Source of the DNA: Fasciola hepatica
Taxonomy: Eukaryota > Platyhelminthes > Trematoda > Plagiorchiida > Fasciolidae
Assembly (NCBI GenBank): GCA_948099385.1
Contig: CANUEZ040000117.1
Coordinates: 234,001-298,000, forward strand
Length of the DNA: 64,000 nucleotides
Reading direction: 5' to 3'
Part shown: in pieces, positions 1-11,639 of the stretch
Layout: every line of letters begins with the position of its first letter
Position numbering within the stretch: the stretch's first letter is position 1
Notes under the pieces: model-generated
Databases searched by the model: none
The model's input: the letters and a program-made list of their open reading frames with translations, nothing else
What the model was told of the DNA's origin: nothing
Translations under genes and position numbers: made by a program

Positions 1-94
1 TACCATTGCCCATTCCATCTTCTGCCGGTATTGATTTATTTCGTCCCACAAGCTCCGGTGGGAAAACTCTGCCTCACTAACAGATCTCGTTTTA
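1..94 (-). CDS. SPEF2: SPEF2 exon 5 (partial, runs off window)
   Basis: The acceptor is TTTTTCGCTAG on the minus strand, entered in phase 2, and the exon stays open to the window edge. It gives KTRSVSEAEFSHRSLWDEIN followed by QYRQKMEWAM. The (W/A)DEI-x-x-(F/Y) pattern resembles the next conserved stretch of SPEF2. Similarity is weaker than for exons 1-4; the call rests mainly on splice phase and position. Confidence 0.6.
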
Positions 95-3000
95 CTAGCG
101 AAAAACAGAAAATATAAAGGTTGTTGTCACACGTGCCCACTCATTGCTTACAACGCACTGGTCCGACTGGTGTGGGCGACCACGCCTTGAGGCTTAAGCA
201 GAGCTCACAAGATTCATCCCTCATCTATCGATCCATTCCACCGATCGGCTGTCTTGACATCCGAGATTCCGTTGTCTCAAGCCCTGGGCCTGGCACCGAA
301 CCAGTGCGGATTGTCAATGTGACTTGGCCGTCTGTCAACGCTGGGTTAACACGTTCCGCCACAGGTACAATACAGGAATCCGTGCTTCCGGATCGAGTTC
401 TCCAGTCCGTTCTCCAAAAGTTTGTCCCCGTGAATCCTGATCGCAAGCATAGAGCCATCCGTGTAAAGTATCCCCGTAACCCCGTTGAACAGAGTTATTA
501 AAGTCATCATTCTTCCTCGGAACATCCTACCACACTCTGCCTTTCCACTCTGCATAACCTTTCCCTGTCTTACAGTAAATGATACCGTTACTCAAGTAAG
601 TTTGTTAGGTAACAGGTTTTGATCCTTTTACTTTTTGTGTTTATTCGTACGACAACCAAATAGCTAGATTCGCGGTACCTTACACGTTGTTTCATCAAAT
701 TAATAAATACACATCTTCAACTGACCCGCAAGTGATCACCGCGGATTGTTCTCTCTGCGTTGCTTGTGAGCGTTGTGCGACTCGTGGCAATAAAGATTGA
801 ACTCACACAATCCCGAACGCAATTTTAGTGCACCAACCGCGACTCGGCAGCCAACTGTGGAATTATCAGGATCCATTCAGACGCCGTAAAACCGCCTGTC
901 CAAAAACTGTGTTGAACCTAAACTTGAGGAGCAATTTTATGTGGCCGGTTTGATGTCAACTCGCTGAACATTTTGGACACACTGTGAGCCACCTTTTCTC
1001 TATTCCTGTACACTAGCATTTTGTTACCATCTTTCCTTTTTATCTAGCATCTTTATCGAGCCGCCACAGACTGTATCTGTCAACTCACACTTTAGTTGCA
1101 ACCGGACCTCCATAGTTCCTCAGTAACTTAGAAAAATGTTGGGTTCAGCTTAACAGCCCGTGGTTTAGTCAATTTAAATCAAACCCCTCCACCGAAACAC
1201 ATAAACCGTTTCTCTTACTCTAGTTTGGCCATCAATTCCGATTGCGCCAAACGTATTTGTCGACCGCGGTCCATCTGGTTTCTACGATTCGTCTGATTCC
1301 GTTCCGCGCGTTGTTCGGCCGATTGTAAACGTTCGCGTTTTGCATGATCCATATTCTCCTTTCGTTTTGCCTCAAATCGAGCCACTATTTGAGCCATAGT
1401 TTCGTCAGATTGGCGAGGGATAAGTTGTTTGAGTTGCTAAGAATAAGACAAGCACAAATAAGCGGACAATACGATTCAGAAGAGTCATAACCAAACAGGA
1501 ATAGCTCCATCAGTCGAACTAGTCACAGACTTAATTCGCTTTTTATTTAATTCCAGTTAACTTTCTAATCGCGTCCTAGAAGTTTTGGTGTAGTATGGAC
1601 GCTCCCCTCATCAGTAGAAAGCCAAGTAGTCACTATGTAGTTGGGTTGTTTTATGAACTGAAAATCCACTTAATCCAGACTGGGACTCGAACCCCGGGGT
1701 GTACAATTTGTGAGGCACACATCTTAGTCCCTAGGCCAACATGATTGCCTCTCAAAGGCCCGATGCTTGTCAACTTAACATGAGATATCGCCCATAGTTT
1801 ATTGGTTTTCTACGTTAACAAATTGCAATCTTTACAGAAGTCAGCTCTGCATCACTTTCTTCTGGAGGACATATCCACCAAGTGCCCGCGGGTGAGAGGA
1901 AAGTGCGCAGAACGTAAAGCTTTTCGTCTGCCTCACTCAAGCTGAGACTCAACAACTTGCTCATTTGATAGATATCCATTACCACACACATACGCTGGTT
2001 ATCGTTAGTTGCGGTACATGGCAGTGTAATTCATCTATAGTAATAGTGCCTTTTCTTACTGTCAGTATAGTGTTGAGGGCTACTTTACTCATTTCAATAG
2101 TAGGACATTGAGTGATTATTTAAAGTGATTTCTCACTTGGAATCATAGTAACGTTCATTGGTAAACTGAACAAAATAGTTGAAGTTGTTTCGACAGATCT
2201 GCTTATAATAGTTCTTATTTCATATCTATGAGCAACGTGCAGTTCACCGCTGGGTGCCAGTACGGATATACTAAAATTCAGTGTGCTTCTTTTTTGAGGC
2301 ATATCAACTTGATGGTGAATCTTTGCGAAGTTCTGCTGCTCATGAGTTTCCTCATGTGATTTTCCCAGAAGTTAGTATATTTTATCTCCCATATTTTTGG
2401 GGATTTAGCATGGACATTGCTCAGAATGCCATCGAATAATAAATTAATCGGAAGTTCACGTCTTAGGCCCAAATACTTTCGCCCTCTCTGTCTCTTTCTT
2501 ATGAGAGAAACCGAAAATGACCAAATAGTAAAGCTACCAATGATGAAACTTAACCCGTAGTCGTCAGAGTCACTATGCGGTAAGCAATAGATGATCATTT
2601 ATAGACTGGATTTTGCCGTTGATTTATATCCCCGTGCATCAGATTTTCGAAAAAGATAGGATCACATTTTTCTTATCCACCCGAATTCCTAAAGATCTAA
2701 CACTTTGTTAAAGCAGTTTCACAAAGCAGACCAGTAACGAACTCAATTTGCCGTATCCGAGCGGCAAGTTCAGTCCAGTTTGATCACCTGATCAACTAAT
2801 CTCACAATGAATTTCTGTGTTTTTACCCTCAATCTCCCAGTATCATAACGTTCGGAATGGGATGAGTTGAAGCGTAACGAATCAATCATGTGAATTACTA
2901 GAGAGATCGAATGCTGATGGGTTTCTCGGCAGAAAGCAGATATCACGAATCGGTGGAAATCTAACACGTTTTAAACCGAAAAGTTTACTAATGATTTCTC

Positions 3001-4746
3001 TTACTTGAGCTGAACACCTCAGCGGTATTTTAACTGCTGTTTGGTTCGCACAACAACGCATAGCTAGGAAATTTACCGTAAAACATCTGGAACATGACCC
3101 AGCTGGCGTCATCCTTGCAAATTATGCGGCTGGGATGATACTTTACACCTTACGCTTGAGTTCGAACCTAATGAGGTTATATCCTCACGATGTTGGAGTG
3201 TTACTGCGTATAGATCGACCCCCTAACATCAACATTCTGCTCGAACCTGCCAGCTGGAACTATTAGGTTTTTGAAAACAGATTGTCACAGTGTGCATTCC
3301 TCGCCTGATGGACAAACTAGTGTATGTTTGGCGTCACTAATAGCCGAAGTTGGTAGAATGAAACCACGCCCGCCATTTATGAGAAAATGTAGTTTGTTTC
3401 CTGTTTTATGCGAAAAACACCGAAATATTTGGTCACAGTCAATATTTTAGTAAGAAGCGAAATCCATATGACTGAGCACAAAGAACGAATATTATTTGCG
3501 TTTGTCCTTTGCCAATTTGAACCACCTATGGAATCGACCTGACGTTCGATTGCCCATTTAGGGTCGAGTGTAGCCCGAAGCAGGTAGGCCGGTTTCCCTA
3601 AAAACGTAGTTTTTACGGGTAGAAGATAGGCGAAGATTGTCGGCGTATGAGCATCGGTATCTTTGTAGTATTACTCGAATGCCCGATGGGAACCGTGTAT
3701 TGACAGTGCTGAGGTTAGTTGTAGGATATTTTGATTCAGAAGTCATTCATTGGAATAAGTGGTCAATGTAAACAGGTTGAGATGTTTGGGCCAGGGGTTA
3801 CGCATGCCCACCGATAAAGTATCTTGGTGCGGGTTGACCTCCGAGACAATTCGAGGTTATCGTTTTGACTGAGTCCGTCAGTCCAGGATGACCTGAAGAT
3901 AATGCATGAAACCACAAGCAGTGAATTGGCTGGGTTGAACATGTTAGACTATCGAGCTGGTGCCACCCTTGGGAATGGTTGGCTGAACACAGAATGGTGC
4001 AGCTAGGTGCCACGGTTCGTGGCCTAATTGCATTCAAACCGTTTCATCGTCCACACAATTTCCATGAACGGCATTTCTTGCTATTTGTTGCTTCATTGCA
4101 CCTGTATTTATTTTACTATCGAGTCAAAAACCGGAACACGGCAGAAGTTCTCCAGGTTAATGACTGAACGAAGCTGAACTGGAGTGAACTGGACTGCTCC
4201 CATATCAGGCATTGATGAATCAATTATTGGGCAACGCTGTTATTCACTCACGTGTTTGTACAGCTGAAGTTCCAATTCACGCAGTTCTTGTCGACTGCTT
4301 GGGATCATCTGGGATCCACCTTTGTGTAATCTGGTCTGTACGAACAGATAGATATTATAGAGCAATGTGAAAACTGCTCCAGGTTCTGCGCGCATAATTG
4401 CTCGCGCTTCACGAGCACGCAAAGTGACGCCGGCCTCGGTCAGAGCCGTACCAATACGTGTGAAGTTGTTCATTTTTACCTCAGATGTGCTAAATTGATG
4501 GGAATTAGAGAGGGAACATTTAGCTGAAGAAGAAAAAACCGTGTGGCTTACCTCAAATCTTTGAAAAATCCAAAATCTTTTTGCATTCCGTATTTATTAA
4601 GCAATTTGCCAATCAGATAACCATTGGAAAATTGTTCCTCTATAGAGACTTTACCAAAACGGAATGGGAGACAGATGTATAAGGCATTTACCTGCATCGT
4701 TAACCAGGTCTTCTGCTCTAAGCCAGGAAATCAATATGTTCGTCAT
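1..4746 (-). CDS. SPEF2: SPEF2 (sperm flagellar protein 2), 5' part, five exons, incomplete at left edge
   Basis: SPEF2 is an axonemal protein of the central-pair apparatus (relative of algal CPC1) needed for ciliary and sperm motility. Seen: exons at 4746-4692, 4639-4552, 4489-4252, 1436-1219 and 94-1, each bounded by GT/AG, with phases 1, 2, 0 and 2 that fit together without a stop. The first about 100 residues form the N-terminal calponin-homology-like (CLAMP/SPEF) domain: a short start helix with W at position 8, then SNGYLIGKLLNKYG, then KMNNFTRIGTAL and a conserved EPGAVFTLLYNIYL stretch. Exon 4 has the IPRQSDE motif of the family, then a highly charged predicted coiled coil ending SELMAKL. 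This matches the vertebrate order SSGYLLGE, KLNNFSR, EKPGVATKLLYQLY, MIPRQTD, NEIMAKI from memory. The gene continues off the left edge; the full protein is normally well over 1000 residues. No promoter motif was identified upstream of 4746. Confidence 0.85.
1219..1436 (-). CDS. SPEF2: SPEF2 exon 4 (coiled coil)
   Basis: 218 bp, entering in phase 0 after TTATTCTTAG and ending at the donor AGA/GTAAGAG. It encodes QLKQLIPRQSDETMAQIV, then a strongly charged K/R/E/Q-rich helix that ends RLAQSELMAKL. IPRQ(S/T)D and (E)xMAK(I/L) are landmarks of SPEF2 just after the N-terminal domain. A short exon could lie between this and exon 3, because vertebrate proteins have a few extra residues there, but the phases also join directly. 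Confidence 0.83.
1437..4251 (-). other. SPEF2 intron 3 (2.8 kb), no gene seen inside
   Basis: This is the gap between SPEF2 exons 3 and 4. I see only short meaningless frames, apart from a tRNA-like SINE piece at about 1683-1757. A further short SPEF2 exon inside it cannot be excluded. Confidence 0.6.
1677..1758 (-). repeat. tRNA-derived SINE-like fragment with A and B boxes
   Basis: On the minus strand the B box GGTTCGAGTCC is at 1693-1683. About 33 bases upstream, TGGCCTAGGGAC (1738-1727) fits a degenerate A box. This spacing is that of a tRNA promoter. A clean acceptor stem and anticodon arm are not evident, so a tRNA-derived SINE head is more likely than a working tRNA. It lies inside SPEF2 intron 3. 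Confidence 0.45.
4252..4489 (-). CDS. SPEF2: SPEF2 exon 3 (CH-like domain, second half)
   Basis: 238 bp, entering in phase 2 and leaving in phase 0 at the consensus donor CAC/GTGAGT. It encodes the KMNNFTRIGTAL motif, then an EPGAVFTLLYNIYLFVQ helix equivalent to the KPGVATKLLYQLY helix of vertebrate SPEF2. The acceptor ATTTAG/C at 4490 is needed: using the AG eight bases further in would bring in a stop. Confidence 0.87.
4552..4639 (-). CDS. SPEF2: SPEF2 exon 2 (CH-like domain)
   Basis: 88 bp, entering in phase 1 and leaving in phase 2. It encodes EEQFSNGYLIGKLLNKYG followed by MQKDFGFFKDL, which is the conserved 'GYL-G-LL-K' helix of the CLAMP/SPEF calponin-homology-like domain. The acceptor is preceded by the pyrimidine-rich TCTCTATAG and the donor is GAG/GTAAGC. 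Confidence 0.83.
4692..4746 (-). CDS. SPEF2: SPEF2 exon 1 (start codon and first 18 codons)
   Basis: ATG is at 4746-4744. The exon gives MTNILISWLRAEDLVNDA and leaves one base of the next codon. The donor (GCAG/GTAAAT on the minus strand) lies at 4692/4691. The pattern M-x-x-I-L-x-x-W-L matches the N-terminus of known SPEF2 proteins, which supports this start. Confidence 0.8.
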
Positions 4747-4872
4747 ATTTTTAGCAAAGTACAAATTGCAAAATTGTTTTCACAGATTCAAGTCCTCAAA
4801 TGAATTTTTTGGAGGACAAACAACGGTCCGGCTAAAATTAAAATCAACAATGAGGACAATCAGAAAATGTAT

Positions 4873-5196
4873 TTAACAGCAAAATGAATGATTATTAAAA
4901 ATGGGATCCCAGACAGTGAACCATCCCATTACAGCCACTACCGGGCATCTCATGGCAGAGATTGTATGGCTGGCAGTCAAATGATTGAATTCATCACCAG
5001 TTGTCACAATGATGAAAGCATGACCGTTTATGGACCAGACTTTTAGAACCTTGGTACCAAACGGCAAAGTTAGACGAGAGCCCTCACAGCCGGTTTTCAA
5101 GGCGGTATACGAGCACACATCTCTTGACACGTATTGAGGAGAGTCACACACACAAATACGGAGGGTCACAAGTAGGTTCAATCCTTTATGCGCTAC
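4873..5196 (-). CDS. Possible isolated exon, weakly lectin-like
   Basis: An open stretch follows an acceptor-like CCTGTAG on the minus strand. It contains TGCEGSRLTLPFGTKVLKVW, which has the look of the start of a SUEL/galactose-binding lectin domain (CEG-x-L-x-L-x(3)-GT-x-(I/V)-x-V). The later YGR and cysteine landmarks of that family are absent, no clear donor was found, and no partner exon was seen. It may be chance; treat it as a candidate only. Confidence 0.2.
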   Translation of the reverse strand, partial: VAHKGLNLLVTLRICVCDSPQYVSRDVCSYTALKTGCEGSRLTLPFGTKVLKVWSINGHAFIIVTTGDEFNHLTASHTISAMRCPVVAVMGWFTVWDPIFNNHSFCC

Positions 5197-5199
5197 AGG

Positions 5200-8100
5200 T
5201 AACCTGGATATAATGGTCTACCGAAGAATTGATTCTAAGGAGCGCCTACTTGGTCTAACAAATGGAGGCTTTGGACCCATCTCAAAGAGAATAGATTTGT
5301 TAGTTTTGTTTTATTCTTTGATTTACTTCGTTCCCGTTGTTTAACAATGGTACGATATTTCGGGAAGGAGTTAGCGGCCAGTTAGAAGTTGCCAGTTGAT
5401 GAAAGTGGCGGGTGATGGTGACAGAATCAGAACCTCGGGGCAGAAGAGTCCAAAGATCACCAAGATGACCGTTTGACTGCGGCCGGTTGAATAATGATAT
5501 ACTAATAAAACAACCTTGCCTGATGATAGCCAACACTCAGTGTGATGCACCCGAGAAAATGGTGCGTGCTTTGTTTGGCACGAGTGTGTAGGTACCTGTA
5601 CATTTCCGACTTTTTCCATGATTTTCAACGTCCCTTGGTGCGACACTCCTTTGTTGTACCGACGTTTTAATGTAAAACACACACCTTTTGGTCGTCACCA
5701 CCGCGCAATACAAAAAAGGCTGTAAATAAATCTTTAATTCTGGCACGGTCTCATCTTCTGGTTTGGAGTGTCTTGAAATCATATCAGTCGGAACTAACTG
5801 AGTGAAACAAACATTTTAGAAGCTTCAACGGCGTCTCTTGGCACTTTGCTCAATACCATCCTGTTCTGTCCAACGGATGGCTGTCAGACCGAACTGAACT
5901 GAAGACATTGGCGGATATTGGCTCTTCGATGCTCATTTCCTGATCACAAGAACACTGAACAACTGTGAGTTTGAGTCACACCTATTGTTTCATTTTAATT
6001 CTTAATGTACATACCCTTTTGGCCTTTTTATCACCGCACACTCCGCCGCCCCATCTTAGTTTGCTAGTGTCGTCTTAGATATTGTTGACATTCATTTAGT
6101 GTACCATATAGACAGAGTAGTACGCTACAAGTGCAAAGTTCTCTTATGAAACTTTTGGGAACAGCCACGAAGAACGAAAAATCATGGAGCAGATAGGACG
6201 TGAATCATGCTGCCGTATGCTTGGTAAAATCCAGAGGAATACAGTGGCTTAAGGTGCATACTCGGTGAAACACCTGCGGAACAGGTTTCCTTTTTTGCTC
6301 AATCTGACTTAGCCCACTCATGAGTACCATGCTTTTGTCTGGCGTTCCATGATCCTGGTTTTTCATCTGCAAACGTATCAAGCACGTTCATATGTTCTAA
6401 TTGAACTGTTTGGAAGCACGACAAATATGGATAACCCGAGATGCAAGAGAATTCTTCCAGTGCACATAATGCGGTTGAAAGCTCCAAGACCTGGAATCCA
6501 TACCACTGGGTCAGGCAACACAGACCGGCATCCCTAAGTTTACTTCAGTTTCCAGCTGTAATCTCATCTGAATCGTATGGAGTATGCAGAAGTGCTGAGT
6601 ACGCATACCTGGTGAGCGGCAACAAACGCGGAACCGGCTTTATGCTTCCGAGGGAATTTTGCCCTGTTGTCCAGATACAATGCCATACTACTCAACTCGA
6701 AAATCCATAATTCAGCTTCGTTTGAAAAAACACTAACCGCAATATCGGTGCAACGGTTCCGAGAGCTAAGGCGAAAACAATCAATTGGGTGAAAAAGTAA
6801 AGAGATAAATATCACTTGTAGCGTTAAGTTAGTAAAGCAAGGGAATGAATACAAGAGCATCACAGATGGAGACCCTTAGATTCGTCCTCCGGGGCCTCTA
6901 ACCACACTGATTCGGTAGATCTGTTGAACCTCATTACTGGACTTTCACGACCTTCATACCTTTGTTTGTCATGGATTGGTTACTCTGACTCATCTCTGTG
7001 GCACTACCGTTCGCACTGAAGATTGCACGCCCAGGAATTCTGTCTGGAACATGTGGAACACATGCCCCATGACCATCTTAGTTTGGTGAGCTTTGGTCCA
7101 CCGACGAATTGTGCTGCTTTTGAAGAAAATAAAACGGGAAAAGAATGTAGCCGAGAAAAGTACAGAATATTTGCAGTTACCAGATTTGTGATTGACGGAT
7201 AATTGTGACATTCGAGAAAACAGGATTAGCTGAATGTGCGTGTTATGGGGTTGATCCGCAAATCTGAACTGGTTTCCATCTCTATCCCGGGGCTATCTTG
7301 TCCTTAAACGAGCGTTTGAACTTAGACAATTAAACTGTTCCCCTGAACTGAATACTGTGTTGTTTTATCCATGGAATATTTGATTTGGGAAAAGAAGTCC
7401 AATTCCCTCTCCCACCACCTGTTATGACATCCCCGCTAGTACTAATTTCCATCAGAATGTGTTCATTAAGCTTGAAGGACTGGATTATTTCTGCTAACTG
7501 ATAAAAATCTGTCGGTTTTACGAAAATTAGTCAACTCAGTCGACACTCTGGTATATTTCAACTCGGTTAATGTGGACGTACTTCTTGATAAGACTGTCAT
7601 AGACTACCATTCAACATAATAAGCGACAAGTCTTTTTTATTCATTACAAGGCATAAAACTGATTTACGGTTGGATAGATATTTACCGTTTCTGTCTGCAA
7701 GTTCCATTTCCCAGTCGTCATATTCTCTGGTTAATGCCCACCATTGTCAGTACATGGGTGTAATCTCAAGAGAGCATGTCGCATCACATTTCCCATAAGA
7801 GCGGTTATTTGTGGTATTCTCCTCCTAATACGAACGTAACCAGCAGTGAGCCCCATCGATTTGCCGCCGTTCCATATAGAAGGCAATGCAACATTATTCT
7901 AATTGACTGCATCACCATAAGTGCCAGAAGGCTCCAGTCTGGTTCTGTTCCCGGAGGTGGAATCTGACCTGGAATTGGGGACCGATTCCACTTCACAAGA
8001 ACCGTTGGATAGAGAGATTTGCCCCGAATATCGTTTAGTTCATTTCTGGATTCAGTGTTTTGTATGGTTGAGATCAGTTCTCTCAGGCTATCCTTGAAGG

Positions 8101-9580
8101 TAATCCACCACAGACCGGGAACGATACAACTGATAGCACACTTCACTCGTTTCGGCTTTATGAATACGGCAGCTGTAGACAGGGATCAAACCATTCCACC
8201 GAACTTTCGGTTTACATTTTTTTATTTAGTGTGGACCAACAGTAGTGAAAATAATAATATACCACGAATTCTGTCCATACTATACGTTTCACCAATTGTG
8301 TCTACTTTTCATGTTTTGCCAAATGGTATTCGGTGGGCGCATTTGTGTGATTGGCTTTATTTGGTTTGACTATAAAATGGAGGTTGGTCTGTGCTGCTGT
8401 TGATTGGCTTGATATTACTTGGGACTGAATGACCAACTGGGGAGGACGAACAGTGATCAAAAATTGGATCCAACTGATTTTTTCCGCTGAAAGATAGACG
8501 TACTTCGTGGGCCGCATCATTGTTAGGTTAAGACGAACTAAATGGTATGATAAAATCAAAATCAGTTCAGTTGCGTCCAGTATGGCATGTGAGACCGGAA
8601 GGCGATATGTCCGTTTGTCCTGTTTCTTTCATTTGTGAGCTCCTGGGATCGCTTTCTCTTCCGACGAGGCGAAGATTAATGTCTTCTGCACCTTGTTTGA
8701 TGGGTATGAAAGACAGCGGCAGCTCCGATCGGAACAGCTTTCAATGTCCCGCATATTAGTAACAAATGAAGAAAATAATGCTGTTAGAAGGGCACAGAGG
8801 ATAGAGAAATCGACATGTGTGGTATACAGAAGCAGTATGGAACTTTATTCAGATCGATTCCTATACACGTTTTTCTATAGTCAGTCCAGCCTTCATTAGA
8901 ATACACTTAAGTATCACAAACTATCCTACGACCGACCGAAAACTACATGCTGTGGTATTATGCATCAAGCCTTCAGTCAAGCATGGTGCTAACCCCACAA
9001 ATACTGAAACAGGTAAAAAAGATGAAAAATCGAATTAAAAATGTTTCCGACTGTTCCACCTCAAGCACTGCGGTATTTTTTCGAATATTTGTTCAACACT
9101 CATGGGATCCGACAGTTCCCTAATCGTGCAACACGTCATTTGTGCCGCTGCACAGTCAGCACAAGTGAGATGAAGACAGGCAATCATTGGGAGTTTTTCT
9201 CCAATTTTGATTCTTTTTTTCGACACTCACATATGATTGGCTGAACAGGGTCAGATAAAATGGCGGCCATTGAACTCCATGCGCACGGCCAATACCCCGT
9301 GGCCGTTGCTTCGGCTCTGAGTTATATCCTCCAGTTCTTCTAACCAACAACAATCCTCATTCCTTAAGGGATATATACTCAGCCAGTATAAATAGGGTGA
9401 AAATGTGTCAACTTTTCAGACTCACTTGACCTCTTCATAGTCTAACCACCGCTGGTTGGTTGATTAGTGGTCGGAAAGCAGTCGACTGCACCACGGGATC
9501 GCTTAGCCTGGCGGTATTTTTGACGCATATTGGTATCGCGAGGACTGGCGAACAGCATCAGTGATGTCATACATTCCAGA
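5200..9580. other. Intergenic, no supported gene
   Basis: Upstream of SPEF2. Only short frames on both strands, with no domain, repeat array or RNA I can name. Minus-strand frames at about 6300-6860 and 7660-8146 have protein-like composition but no recognisable motif and no convincing splice sites. Confidence 0.5.
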
Positions 9581-11295
9581 TCAGTGTGTGTAACTACTGG
9601 CTATTGCCTTCATACGACTTATTCCCCGATGGCAGGTGTGAAGTTGCTTCAGTATGATAGTCGCAATGCGGCTGGAACCGCCAGGCTGTACAATGACGTG
9701 AGATATGCGCCAACAACGGAGAGTGATTGCCGACAGCGATAAATGCGTACCGTACCCCCAGGGCATACTCCGTTTGATCATGAGGCTTGAACGAATGTAA
9801 TGGCTTGGCGCAAAATCGGGTCGTGTTTGATAGTCTTGCGGACTTACTCTATGGTATGGCATTTTCGGTTGTGATGGCTGCGATAACGGCTTCATCGTAG
9901 TCCTTATGATGATATCTACCAGGCGAGATAGACCGTCTGCTTGACCGAAATTCACTGTTTTCCGAATTTGCATTCTAGAATCGTAGCCCCGCTTTGCAGT
10001 CGACTGCCGGAATAGACTTGAATGCCCTATTGGATCAGAAAATAGATGACAACGGTGTGTGATCTTTAAGTAGTGTGAAATGGTGGCCATATAGGAATTT
10101 GTGGGACGTTTTGATGGTGAAAATGATGTCAAGTTCTTCTTTAGCAATTTGGCTGTAGCTTCTTTCATCAGAGTTCGGTTTTTTCCGTTGTTTCGGGAAA
10201 AACATGGAAAATAATAGTGCCACCACCAAAGTTGGAGGTATAAGTTGTCACAACGGTCAGTAATTTGGGACTGTAGTGTGTTAACTAAAGATCCAATATC
10301 ACCATACGCTTTGGTTGGTCAAATGTTGATTGGCACTGTTGAGACCAACACCAGGGATGACCCTTTTGCGGGAGTTGATTAACTGGTGCCCGCAAGCAAT
10401 GTGGCTCCGGCACAAAATAAATATGGTATCTGATAAGACTCAGGAATAATTGAAGCAACGAAACGTCCTTTGGGGCTTGCATTCGTTGTATTGCTGGGCT
10501 ATTTTTCGGGCCCAGATGGTGACCATCAGCATTTGCAAGAATAATAGGCATTTTTCTGTTGATGTAAATGAGAACCAAATTTTTGAGTGTTTTGCTAAAC
10601 CTCCTTCAAGCGACTGTTATTTTCATCGAGGAGACGGCAATCTTAGTGGTGTTATCAGAATATGCAGTTGTTTCCTCTAAACCAGGTAACACTATGTCCA
10701 GTGCACAATAAAAGTATCTGGGGCCGTTTAAGCTCCAGAGGGCAGATGCGTGAATTAGTACAAGCCACGGCTAGTGGTAATTGTTAGCAAGTGTATAAAT
10801 TGGGGTGCGGCCTCAATTCAAAAGTGGACTCCAGCTAAGTTTGGCTTTGCAAAACGGGTACCACCACAGATCTCGGAAAACGTCTTGTCACGAAAAGTTA
10901 CAGTGCGCTGAAGATGGCCGGTAAGCTTTAATAAACCGCCACAGGCAATAGTTGCAATCCAAGAGGTAGGCTGAGTTTTCGGCGGACAGATTTTAGTCCA
11001 TGTATCCTATGATATGGCAGAGACGTCCGGTGCAGTGTTTAGCTGGAAGCGAACACAATGGTCAATGATCCGGACGGTAAAAAACGTCCAATATTCATTC
11101 ATTTTCAGTTGAGATGTTGCGAATAAGCTGTAGGAACAAACGAAAAACTGGGCAGCCTTCGCATGTGGTTTGTGTTGAATGTTTGTCTGACTTGGGATAT
11201 TCTCTATTTTGAGAATAAATCCAAACTCGCTTCCTGATTGGAGTCAGCTTTTGCATCGGTTGCGCTTGAACGGACAGAATCTGGGAAGACGCCAC
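9581..11295 (-). pseudogene. Gypsy-A: decayed Ty3/Gypsy pol remnant
   Basis: Read right to left. An RT end carries LPGLEETTAY followed by SDNT (about 10690-10650), where the catalytic Y-x-DD has become YSDN. The RT thumb/connection, AIQRMQAPKDVSLLQLFLSL with LRAPVNQL, lies at 10578-10285. RNase H, ERSYSQIAKEELDIIF with YGHHFTLLKDHTPLSSIF, lies at 10229-10035. The tether FGQADGLSRL and the integrase zinc region LKQLHTCHRGISRMKAIASS lie in 10020-9581. Frames shift several times and stops are frequent. No integrase core or LTR was found. The long open frame at 9581-10168 is part of this remnant, not a separate gene. Confidence 0.78.
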
Positions 11296-11639
11296 GCACT
11301 GCAGTGTTTGAAAGAGGAGGGCGGTTTGACAGGGTCGAAATGGGCAGTTGTCAATGGTCTGTTTATTGGTGGATGTTTTGTTAGAACATCGACCTTCCGG
11401 ACGACATGCATTGGTCGATCTAACTGCTAGATCCTTATCGTGTCATGCTTCAAGTTGATGAATCACCCACCCTCCTCAGTGAGATTTTCCAAAATGCTAT
11501 TCGGCTATTAGTCGATTATGGTAAAAAGCCGAACCGCAAGTTAGAGTGCGTAGCGAACTGGAGGCCAAAAATGAAAACAGGATATCGGAATTAGTCTTTT
11601 GTCAGTGATCGAAATTAAAAATGCTACAAGCATGACCGA

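Noticed and set aside
9041..9244. Plus-strand LFNTHGIRQ as an integrase core fragment
   Set aside because: Too short, on the opposite strand to the adjacent Gypsy-A, and without catalytic residues.
9581..10168. 195-codon frame as a new host protein
   Set aside because: Its FGQADGLSRL and HRGISRMKA motifs place it in a decayed Gypsy pol, with matching RNase H and RT just upstream.
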